Assembly: GCA_964444135.1 (NCBI GenBank)
Contig: CAYUFX010000015.1
Coordinates: 1-62,475 of the forward strand
Reading direction: 5' to 3'
Source of the DNA: NIOZ-UU13 sp964444135
GTDB taxonomy: Bacteria; Planctomycetota; Phycisphaerae; Sedimentisphaerales; Anaerobacaceae
Length of the DNA: 62,475 nucleotides
Part shown: piece by piece, positions 53,106-60,271 of the stretch
How the letters are laid out: every line of letters begins with the position of its first letter
How positions within the stretch are numbered: the stretch's first letter is position 1
The notes under the pieces: model-generated
What the model was told of the DNA's origin: nothing
What the model saw: only the letters and a program-made list of their open reading frames with translations
Database searches by the model: none
Made by a program: the position numbers and the translations under genes

Positions 53106-53147
53106 CGAAATTACATTAAGCATGCCTTAGCCAGAGGAATAACAAGG

Positions 53148-54335
53148 ATGGATTTGTTAGGGATTATTGGTCGTACCAGAGAGTTGTTTGGTTGTGATAT
53201 TAAACGCTTCGAGACAAAGATAAATGAAATAGTAGGCCGATCGTCTTTTCTCGTGATTGGTGGTGCCGGCTCTATTGGGCAGGCAGTTGTCAAGGAGATA
53301 TTCGGACGCAATCCAAGATGTTTGCATGTAGTTGACATCAGTGAAAACAATCTTGTGGAATTGGTCCGTGATGTTCGAAGTTCTGTCGGTTATATCGATG
53401 GTGATTTTCGAACGTTGCCTTTGGACTGTGGCAGCCAGGAATTTCATGCGTTTCTACAATCTCAGGACACTTATGATTATATTTTGAATCTATCCGCCCT
53501 GAAACATGTTCGTAGCGAAAAAGATCCCTATACACTAATGCGAATGGTCTGCGTTAATATTCTGAACACCGAAAAGATGTTGCGGTATGCTATCGAAACA
53601 GGATGCCGGAAGTATTTTGCTGTCTCTTCTGATAAGGCTGTCAATCCGGTTAACGCTATGGGTGCAACCAAGAGAGTGATGGAAATGTATTTGATGCGAG
53701 CCTGTCGACATATCTGCGTTTCCACAGCCAGGTTTGCCAACGTGGCCTTTTCAGATGGCAGCCTGCTGCACGGATTTACCCAGCGGATACTGAAAAAACA
53801 GCCTCTCTCAGCCCCACGGGATGTCAAGAGATATTTCATTATGGATAGGGAGTCTGGAGAACTTTGCCTGATGTCTGCTCTCTTGGGGGAAAATAGAGAT
53901 TTGTTCTTTCCAAAGGTTAGTGATGAGCTTCAGTTAATCGATTTTGCAACAATCGCCAGCAGATATCTCCGAAGTTTAGGATACGAGCCATACGTCTGTG
54001 AAACTGAGGACGAAGCTCGTAAAAGAGTGAAAGAATTGCTGCAAAAAAAGATGTGGCCGTGTTACTTCTTCGACAGTGACACGACTGGCGAGAAACCATT
54101 CGAGGAATTCTATACGAATAGTGAAGTCTTTGACCTTGACCGTTTTGAAGCGATCGGTATTGTCAAGAACCCTGTGTTTCAAGATGATGGAAAACTTGAG
54201 ATGTTTCTGAATACGGTTCGTGATTTGTACCGCCTGGGACAATGGACTAAAAATGACGTTATGAAACCTTTGCAAGCCCTGCTTCATAATTTCAACCACA
54301 AAGAAACTTATAAGTATTTGGATAACAGGATGTAA
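53148..54335 (+). CDS. CapD/FlaA1-family nucleotide-sugar dehydratase/epimerase
   Basis: 395 residues of the polysaccharide-biosynthesis SDR group: SFLVIGGAGSIGQAVVKEIF, ISENNLVELVRDV, ILNLSALKHVRSEKDPYTLM, SSDKAVNPVNAMGATKRVME (the MGATK form of the active site normal for this family), RFANVAFSDGSLLHGF. No N-terminal membrane domain, so a soluble form. A ~120-residue C-terminal region is longer than in FlaA1. Likely UDP-HexNAc 4,6-dehydratase or 5-epimerase activity. It lies between uxs and the initiating transferase. Confidence 0.85.
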   Translation: MDLLGIIGRTRELFGCDIKRFETKINEIVGRSSFLVIGGAGSIGQAVVKEIFGRNPRCLHVVDISENNLVELVRDVRSSVGYIDGDFRTLPLDCGSQEFHAFLQSQDTYDYILNLSALKHVRSEKDPYTLMRMVCVNILNTEKMLRYAIETGCRKYFAVSSDKAVNPVNAMGATKRVMEMYLMRACRHICVSTARFANVAFSDGSLLHGFTQRILKKQPLSAPRDVKRYFIMDRESGELCLMSALLGENRDLFFPKVSDELQLIDFATIASRYLRSLGYEPYVCETEDEARKRVKELLQKKMWPCYFFDSDTTGEKPFEEFYTNSEVFDLDRFEAIGIVKNPVFQDDGKLEMFLNTVRDLYRLGQWTKNDVMKPLQALLHNFNHKETYKYLDNRM

Positions 54336-54347
54336 AAGAGAAGAAAC

Positions 54348-55052
54348 GTGAAAAGATTACTGGACATCATCATATCGTCAACCGCTCTGATTGTGTTTTT
54401 TCCCTTTGGATTGATAATCATGATTATCCTCAGATTAACAGGGGAGGGAGAGGTATTTTATGTTCAACCGAGAATAGGCAAAGACGGGAAACACTTTGGG
54501 CTTATAAAGTTTGCCACAATGCTTAAAGATAGCCCCAACCTTGGCACTGGCGCAATAACGGTGAAAAACGATTCGCGTGTGTTGCGATTCGGCAAGTATC
54601 TCAGAAAAGCCAAGTTAAACGAAGTTCCTCAGTTTATGAATGTTTTGAAAGGGGATATGAGTATGGTTGGCCCCAGACCTCTTGCACTACAAACATTCGA
54701 ATATTATCCGCCGGATATTCAGAAACAAATTGTCAAGGCCAAACCAGGTTTGACCGGTATTGGTTCGATTGTGTTCCGGGACGAAGAGTCTATACTGGCC
54801 AGCGGTGCTAAGTCAAGTATTGATTGCTATAAAGAAGATATTGCGCCATACAAGGGGCAATTGGAACTCTGGTACATAGAAAACCAAAATATTTGGCTGG
54901 ACTTGAAATTAATGTTTCTTACTGCTGTTGTGGTAATTGCACCTCGAAATATGCTTTATAAAAAACTGCTATGGGATAATCTCATTCGTGAAGACATTCC
55001 AAAAGAAAAAATGTTACTTGTTGGTAACATTATGTCTGAGACACTCAAATGA
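54348..55052 (+). CDS. initiating sugar transferase (WcaJ/PglC family)
   Basis: 234 residues from GTG 54348 (AGAGAAG upstream). N-terminal re-entrant or membrane helix (LLDIIISSTALIVFFPFGLI), then VFYVQPRIGKDGKHFGLIKF, KLNEVPQFMNVLKGDMSMVG PRPL (in two parts) and KPGLTGIGSIVFRDEE. Transfers a sugar-1-phosphate from UDP-sugar to undecaprenyl phosphate; together with the CapD-like SDR upstream it suggests a modified HexNAc as first sugar. It is a second initiating enzyme besides the WecA-like one at 7243. Confidence 0.9.
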   Translation: MKRLLDIIISSTALIVFFPFGLIIMIILRLTGEGEVFYVQPRIGKDGKHFGLIKFATMLKDSPNLGTGAITVKNDSRVLRFGKYLRKAKLNEVPQFMNVLKGDMSMVGPRPLALQTFEYYPPDIQKQIVKAKPGLTGIGSIVFRDEESILASGAKSSIDCYKEDIAPYKGQLELWYIENQNIWLDLKLMFLTAVVVIAPRNMLYKKLLWDNLIREDIPKEKMLLVGNIMSETLK

Positions 55053-55115
55053 CTATAGGTTGTTGTGGATTCTCAGTAAGTGAAAGATATGAAGGATTGA
55101 GATGAGAATATAGCG

Positions 55116-55223
55116 TTGGTTACCTCGTTTTTCAATAAGCTGAAAAGCGAGTTTGAGAAACTGACGTCGTTTTTGTCTCAGACAGACTGGATTGAAATAG
55201 CCAAATGGGAGAAGTTTAAATGA
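55116..55223 (+). CDS. possible small ORF overlapping the response regulator start
   Basis: A TTG-initiated 35-residue frame (VTSFFNKLKSEFEKLTSFLS then QTDWIEIAKWEKFK) ends in an ATGA overlap with the next gene. Amphipathic-helix composition but no family, and the start is not supported by a clear ribosome-binding site. May be the 3' end of a lost signalling gene. Confidence 0.22.
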   Translation: MVTSFFNKLKSEFEKLTSFLSQTDWIEIAKWEKFK

Positions 55224-55675
55224 AAGACTCAATGCCAATATTACTTGTGGATGATAACCGCATCGATGTAATGATGTTTAAACGTGCGCTTGAGGATTTG
55301 AAGATTACAAACCCTCTGATTCATTTAGCAGATTGCAAAGAGGCTCTGGAGTATTTAAAAAACGAGGACAACGAGAAACCCTGGGTTGTCCTTGCGGATT
55401 TGAATACACCCCAGATGGATGGCCTTGAATTTCTGACGGCTGTAAAGGCTCATGACGCACTAAAGCAAATCATTGTTATCGTCCTGAGTGGCTCCGATGA
55501 TGAAGAAGATATAGCTGAGAGTTTTAGACTAGGCGCTGTCGGTTACATAGTCAAGCCCCCTGATTATAACAAGCTCATAGAAATGATCAGGATAATCCAC
55601 GCGTACTGGACTTTGAGCGAATTACCGCACAAAAGTGTAATATCTCAATCAGATTGTCCTGCCCTCCTCCAATGA
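55220..55675 (+). CDS. single-domain response regulator (Rcp1/CheY-like)
   Basis: 151 residues: acidic pair in ILLVDDNRIDVMMFKRAL, phospho-acceptor D60 in VVLADLNTPQMDGLEFLTAV, Thr/Ser position in IVLSGSDDEEDI and K112 in GYIVKPPDY. The longer loop after DDN and the FKRAL helix are typical of phytochrome-type Rcp1 regulators. There is no output domain and no partner kinase adjacent; the PAS kinase at 10068 has its own regulator. Ribosome-binding site GGGAGAAG precedes ATG 55220. Confidence 0.9.
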   Translation: MKDSMPILLVDDNRIDVMMFKRALEDLKITNPLIHLADCKEALEYLKNEDNEKPWVVLADLNTPQMDGLEFLTAVKAHDALKQIIVIVLSGSDDEEDIAESFRLGAVGYIVKPPDYNKLIEMIRIIHAYWTLSELPHKSVISQSDCPALLQ

Positions 55676-55904
55676 GGAAGAAGGATTCGGAGCTGAGCAT
55701 CCAGAAGCCCTAATACCATTATCCTCAGCAGAGCACACCACCTCTCTATCCTACCTGTCGCGACGTGTCTGCAACACGGCGGGCATTCAGATTCGGTTTC
55801 CTCACCCTCCCTCCACTTTCTTGATTTAATCCATTCCTATTAAATGACTTAGTAGATACCCACGGATAAGCCTGTGGCACTTGAAAAATCAAAATTCAAA
55901 CTTA

Positions 55905-56115
55905 GTTTGACCTGAATCCTGGCGACCTTGCCATTCCACATATTTCAGTATTTTTTCCTCGTCAATGCCTACCGTCTATACAAAATAACCTGGTGACCAC
56001 ACTATATTCTCTTTCCAGTAAACCTTCTTGAGCCAGCCAAACTTTTTCCTCAATCTACTCGCCGTATTGAATACGATATATCGCCGAGCAACCTGCTGGT
56101 TCAGCTTCATTTCAG
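55905..56115 (-). pseudogene. IS200/IS605-family TnpA transposase, C-terminal remnant
   Basis: Minus strand reads MKLNQQVARRYIVFNTASRL, RKKFGWLKKVYWKENIVWSP, GYFV-stop-TVGIDEEKILKYVEWQ. The WSPGYFVxTVG(I/N) motif with the following helix is diagnostic of the Y1 transposase TnpA. An internal TAG and the lack of the HUH part show that it is dead. Confidence 0.75.
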
Positions 56116-56265
56116 TATCGCTTTTACAAGAAACATGCTATTGTTTTCTTGCTATCTATGTGGAAACCAATATATTTGTTTATGAGAGTCTTCTCTTATA
56201 ACCATTATTTCGGTTTTAGTAAAACATTTGTTCAGCAGCCAACTTAGGAGATTCCAGTTACAAAA

Positions 56266-56280
56266 TGTATATAATATACA
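56266..56280 (+). promoter_or_regulatory. palindromic -10 region of the hydrolase promoter
   Basis: Perfect palindrome TGTATATAATATACA that contains a consensus -10 box TATAAT (56270-56275), 20 bases before the ribosome-binding site of the gene at 56311. No good -35 is seen, so the promoter may need an activator, or the palindrome may be an operator. Confidence 0.45.
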
Positions 56281-56310
56281 AAATTAAACTATGACAGAAA
56301 GGAGATGTGG

Positions 56311-57171
56311 ATGCATCAAAAAATCGTCGATTTATATAAGGAAAATAGCGATGGCTCATTAGATCGTCGTGAATTCCTCAAAAGATTAGCTGTTCTTTCT
56401 GGTGGGACTGTGGCTGCTTATACTCTACTTTCTCAACTAGAAACGAAAGATGCTATGGCCGAGGTCATTCCGAAGGATGATCCTCGCCTGCATACAGAAA
56501 CCGTGTTATATCCCGGCCAAACCGGTGATGTCCGTGCCTATTGGGTAAGGCCAAAGGGAAAGGAAGAACTGCCTGGTGTGATCGTCATCCATGAAAACCG
56601 AGGCCTAAACGATCATATCAAAGACTTAACAAGGCGCATGGCTTTGGAAGGATTTTTAGCTGTTGCGCCTGATGCCTTATCTCCATTAGGAGGAACTCCA
56701 GAAAATCCTAATGAGGTACGATCGAAATTTCGTGAACTTGATGGTCAAGATACAATTAAGAATTTTGTTGCTGCAGTGAAGTATCTAAAGACACATCCTT
56801 TATCTACAGGAAAGGTAGGGTGCACAGGATTCTGTTGGGGAGGAGGAATTACAAATCAGGTTGCTGTACACTCTCCAGATCTATCGGTAGCAGTTCCCTA
56901 CTATGGCAGTCAACCTGTGGTGCAAGATGTTCCCAAGATTAAAGCATCATTACTTTTACATTACGCTGGTTTGGATGAACGAATTAATAAAGGTATTCCG
57001 GCATTTGAAGAAGCCCTAAAACTGGCAAAGGTTGATTATAAAATATATATCTATGAGGGGGCACAACATGCGTTTAATAACGATACAAACGCATACCGAT
57101 ATCACAAGGAAGCGGCTGAACTTGCCTGGAAACGCACAATTACGTTTTTCAAAGAAAAACTTAGAACATAA
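56311..57171 (+). CDS. Tat-exported dienelactone hydrolase-family protein
   Basis: 286 residues from ATG 56311 (GGAG six bases upstream; ATG 56305 is too close to it). The N-terminus has a twin-arginine signal, LDRREFLKRLAVLSGGTVAA, then the alpha/beta hydrolase fold of dienelactone hydrolase: VIVIHENRGLNDHIKDLTRR, GFCWGGGITNQ with nucleophile Cys at about 175, GLDERIN with the Asp, and GAQHAFNND with the His. Cys as nucleophile is standard in this family. Exported esterase/hydrolase of unknown substrate. Paralog of 60272-61759. Confidence 0.9.
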   Translation: MHQKIVDLYKENSDGSLDRREFLKRLAVLSGGTVAAYTLLSQLETKDAMAEVIPKDDPRLHTETVLYPGQTGDVRAYWVRPKGKEELPGVIVIHENRGLNDHIKDLTRRMALEGFLAVAPDALSPLGGTPENPNEVRSKFRELDGQDTIKNFVAAVKYLKTHPLSTGKVGCTGFCWGGGITNQVAVHSPDLSVAVPYYGSQPVVQDVPKIKASLLLHYAGLDERINKGIPAFEEALKLAKVDYKIYIYEGAQHAFNNDTNAYRYHKEAAELAWKRTITFFKEKLRT

Positions 57172-57217
57172 CATTGAATCGGTGAATTTTTGTATTGTGT
57201 AAGTTACCTTCTACGGA

Positions 57218-58549
57218 TTATTTACGCATACAGCAGAGCTTATACTTTTTGCCGCTGCCACAGGGACACGGATCATTGCGACCCGTTTTGGGGGTGGTAC
57301 GGGAGCCTATATTATGCGCCACTGACACTTGTTGTTCGAGGCTCTGCCGACGCCATTGAGCGGCAACCTCTGAAACGAAAGGTTGGCAGTGAGTAAAAAA
57401 ATGCTTATAACCTGCACATAGATAATTTAGTCCCGATTCGCCATCAGGTGTTTTGAGGAAGCGATTTTTCGGACAGCCCCCGTTGCACATCGCTCTGACT
57501 TCACAGTCATGACAATAACGGGGTAATGTATCCAATTTGGCCTGCCCGAATGCTCTCTGCGCCGGCGACTCGAGCAAATCGACTAATGGGGTCTCCCGGA
57601 TATTTCCAAGACAGTGTTCAGTATCAACGAAATGGTCGCATGAGAAGAAATCGCCGTTGTGTTCGACGACCGGAATATCACCACATGTCGGTCGAAAAAT
57701 GCACAGCGAATGTTCCTGATCAAAGGCTGTCCTGGCAGCCTCTTCGAAAATCTGCACTTTAATCCGCCCGATATCCCGGCTCATCCATTCATCGAAAATG
57801 GCGCACAGAAAAGTACCCCAGGCTTCAGCGGGCACGGTAAGAAGGCTTACACCGCCTTCGGCGTTCGACTCTGGTTCGACCATAGGCAGAAAACTCACGT
57901 ATGGGGCTTCGATCTGCCTGAAGAATTGGTACACGTCCAAGGGGTATTGGACATTATACGCACTCACCACACACAGGATGTCGCAATAAACTTTATACTT
58001 TATCAAAAGTTCATAGCCACGCATTGTTTTCTCATGTGTTGGCTTCTGGTCTTTGGTGACACGGTACCGGTCATGCATTTCCCGTGGTCCGTCCAGGCTG
58101 AGCCCGATAGCAAAGCCTTCCGCCCCAAGAAAGCGGCACCATTCCTCATCAAGGAGGGTCCCATTGGTCTGAATTCCGTTTGCTATGCTCCGGTTAGACG
58201 GTTTATGCTTACGCTGCAGCGCCACAATTTTGCGAAAGTAGTCCAATCCCAGCACGGTTGGTTCACCACCATGCCAGGAAAAGCGGATTATTGATTCAGG
58301 GCAAGCATTGATGTGCTGAACAATGTACTGCTCCAAAATATCGTCGGGCATGCGAAATGACCTGCCCCCTGGATAGAGCTGTTCCTTCTTAAGGTAGTAG
58401 CAATAGTGGCAATCCAGATTACAGATTGAGCCGACTGGCTTGGCGAAGATCTGAAACTCACGAGAAGCTCTGGTCAAATCCCTGTCTTCCTTTAAAAAAG
58501 AGAGCCTGCCAAAGATTGATCCAGCAGGTTCAATAGGATTATGCTTCAT
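57218..58549 (-). CDS. anaerobic sulfatase-maturating enzyme-like radical SAM/SPASM protein with SEC-C tail
   Basis: 443 residues. Radical SAM cluster C43/C47/C50 in GSICNLDCHYCYYLKKEQLY; FSWHGGEPTVLGLDYF; IQTNGTLLDEEWC; GLSLDGPREMHDRYR; then the SPASM Cys set (CGDIPVVEHNGDFFSCDHFV, RYCHDCEVRAMCNGGCPKNR). This is the anSME family, which oxidises Cys or Ser to formylglycine in sulfatases. A C-terminal SEC-C zinc motif (GRNDPCPCGSGKKYKLCC) is added. ATG 58549 directly follows the stop of the upstream gene on the minus strand. No sulfatase gene is in the window. Confidence 0.92.
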   Translation of the reverse strand: MKHNPIEPAGSIFGRLSFLKEDRDLTRASREFQIFAKPVGSICNLDCHYCYYLKKEQLYPGGRSFRMPDDILEQYIVQHINACPESIIRFSWHGGEPTVLGLDYFRKIVALQRKHKPSNRSIANGIQTNGTLLDEEWCRFLGAEGFAIGLSLDGPREMHDRYRVTKDQKPTHEKTMRGYELLIKYKVYCDILCVVSAYNVQYPLDVYQFFRQIEAPYVSFLPMVEPESNAEGGVSLLTVPAEAWGTFLCAIFDEWMSRDIGRIKVQIFEEAARTAFDQEHSLCIFRPTCGDIPVVEHNGDFFSCDHFVDTEHCLGNIRETPLVDLLESPAQRAFGQAKLDTLPRYCHDCEVRAMCNGGCPKNRFLKTPDGESGLNYLCAGYKHFFTHCQPFVSEVAAQWRRQSLEQQVSVAHNIGSRTTPKTGRNDPCPCGSGKKYKLCCMRK

Positions 58550-59557
58550 TTACGTTGCACTGCGTCTTCTCAATGTACGCCTTGTGCCTGTTACTTTCGA
58601 CGTGCCTCTTGACGTTTTCAATTCGCCGGTGAGCTTGGACTCTGCAATCTTTCCTTCGAAGCTTGTTTCGTATTCCTGGTCGCCGAATTGCCGGACGTAT
58701 TTGAAGCTTACTTTGTCACCATCGAGATTAATCTTCTTGATCAGGGTTGGCCCGTAAAGCGCGCTCATGTCCGGATTGACTCTCAATCTCTGCTTGCGGG
58801 CACCCCGCTCGGATTCAATGTCGAGATTCCATGTGCCGATAAGCGAAGCACCGACCCGTGTTCCCTCGACGGCAGCTTCTCCACGATCACTCCTGAATAC
58901 TCCCTCGAGCGAATTGTAGCTAATGGTTCCTTCAAAGGCCATTTCCATTTGGATGTTTTCTCTCTGGATCACTCTCTTGAAGGTCAGCTTGCGGTCTTCG
59001 TATTTCAAGTCGGAAACCTTACTCTCGACCCTGGCACTTTCCCACGTTCCGCTAAGATTACCTTCCTTATCAGCAATGATCGTAAGTGTTCCAGTATATT
59101 CTCTCTCGCTGGTCTTGATCTTCATCTCCCAGCTTCCAACTCCTCGGGGCGTTCTTGGGGCTCGTTTGCCCTGGATTTCCGTCTCGCCCCTGTCGCTGAT
59201 CAGAAGCCCTGAAAGCTCACCCTGCTCGATCGTGCCTGTGAACTTCGACGTCATCTCCTGGTCCTGGAACCGCATGACCCGTGTAAAGCTGAGCTTGTTG
59301 TCTTCGAATTTGACGTCTTTCAGCTCATTCATCCCGAAGAAGCTGATCCATTGGCCGACGTACTGGCCCTCCTGGTTTCTGGAAAACGACAGTATGGATT
59401 CCATTGCCCGCTCCCCAAACTTCATTTTGATCTGCCAGTCGCCGTACAGTCCTCCTCTGCGAGACGCAGACGACTGAGCCCGGACCTGTGCTGAGAGCAT
59501 GATCGGAAGCATCAGCGAACAATACAGGACTGCCTTGAAAAATGTTTGATGTTTCAT
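58550..59557 (-). CDS. exported repeat protein of unknown function, coupled to the maturase
   Basis: 335 residues from the ATG at 59557 (GGAGG seven bases upstream; a longer frame opens at 59611). Signal peptide MKHQTFFKAVLYCSLMLPIM LSAQVRA with predicted cleavage after VRA. The mature part has about three repeats of ~95 residues, each with a GxWxxxI/L(K/E) start (GLYGDWQIKMKFGERAMES, GVGSWEMKIKTSEREY, LIGTWNLDIESERGA) and ending with a (T)SRG/DRGE turn, probably lipocalin-like beta barrels. Right after the predicted cleavage site is QSSASRR, which fits the [CS]-x-[PA]-x-R signal read by anSME. Stop and maturase ATG are contiguous, so the genes form an operon. Confidence 0.8.
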   Translation of the reverse strand: MKHQTFFKAVLYCSLMLPIMLSAQVRAQSSASRRGGLYGDWQIKMKFGERAMESILSFSRNQEGQYVGQWISFFGMNELKDVKFEDNKLSFTRVMRFQDQEMTSKFTGTIEQGELSGLLISDRGETEIQGKRAPRTPRGVGSWEMKIKTSEREYTGTLTIIADKEGNLSGTWESARVESKVSDLKYEDRKLTFKRVIQRENIQMEMAFEGTISYNSLEGVFRSDRGEAAVEGTRVGASLIGTWNLDIESERGARKQRLRVNPDMSALYGPTLIKKINLDGDKVSFKYVRQFGDQEYETSFEGKIAESKLTGELKTSRGTSKVTGTRRTLRRRSAT

Positions 59558-59596
59558 AATGTGTACCTCCAAAAAAGAATAGTTATTTGCACTTGT

Positions 59597-59625
59597 TTTG
59601 TAACTTATCAATTTTTCATTGTCAA
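59597..59625 (-). promoter_or_regulatory. sigma70-like promoter of the minus-strand operon
   Basis: On the minus strand TTGACA (59620-59625) is followed by exactly 17 bases and TACAAA (59597-59602); the ATG lies about 40 bases downstream at 59557. Confidence 0.5.
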
Positions 59626-60271
59626 CAAGATTTATACGATCTGGCTTGCCTTAGAGACTCAGGCCATCGGACTCAAAGTGGCGACAGCCTAACAATACGG
59701 AAAGTATGTCGCTGTTTCCAAATTCCACAGAAATTGATGTTAAGTTGGTACCTGTTAACTTTCGCACTTTTTGAATTGTGTTAAATTGGGTAATTTTAAG
59801 CTTATGAGCCATTTCACGACAATATAATTATTTTTGTAATGTTCGAGCGATTTACCGAACATGCATAAATTACCAAATTATTTGTAAGTCCTTATTTCGT
59901 AAGGGATTCTTCTAATAAAAAGTGCGAAACTCAACTACCTACAATAGCTTATGATTACTGGCTTGAAATGAAAGAGGCGCTAACGAATCTCTTTTGGGCT
60001 ATTGAAATTTAAGGATTTCCTTGATATAATTTATAACTGAGATACTTAGTCTCTTACGACTAAAATTGAGCGCGCCGCGCGCACAATATTTTTAACGGTG
60101 ACTATATCTTTTGTATTTACAATAAGTTACGGCGTTTTTAAAATCGTCCAACTTCTGACTTTCGGTCACCTGTTTGGTTCCGGCTCGTCCGGGTTAGGTA
60201 TATCTTCCCACATGATATGAGGGAAATGCCAATATCAATAGACTAATCTTCGAAAGAAAGGGGTGAGGATT
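59626..60271. other. divergent intergenic region, no gene
   Basis: About 650 AT-rich bases between the minus-strand operon and the second hydrolase. Contains promoter-like sequences in both directions, a GC-only palindrome (60070-60082) in otherwise AT-rich sequence and an unassigned GC-richer stretch near 60165-60205. No protein gene or RNA gene is recognised. Confidence 0.5.
60002..60030 (+). promoter_or_regulatory. sigma70-like promoter upstream of the LamG hydrolase gene
   Basis: TTGAAA (60002-60007), 17-base spacer, TATAAT (60025-60030). The nearest + strand start codon is 60272, leaving a leader of about 235 bases with a GCGCGC-C-GCGCGC palindrome at 60070-60082. Confidence 0.55.

Larger units (their letters stand above)
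55676..56310. other. gene-free region with an IS200 remnant and a promoter-like palindrome
   Basis: No intact gene. Holds a minus-strand IS200/IS605 transposase remnant (about 55905-56115) and the palindromic promoter element just before the hydrolase gene (56266-56280). Confidence 0.6.

Noticed and set aside
57659..58294. 211-residue + strand frame
   Set aside because: Lies wholly antisense to the maturase gene, whose cluster and SPASM cysteines are intact.
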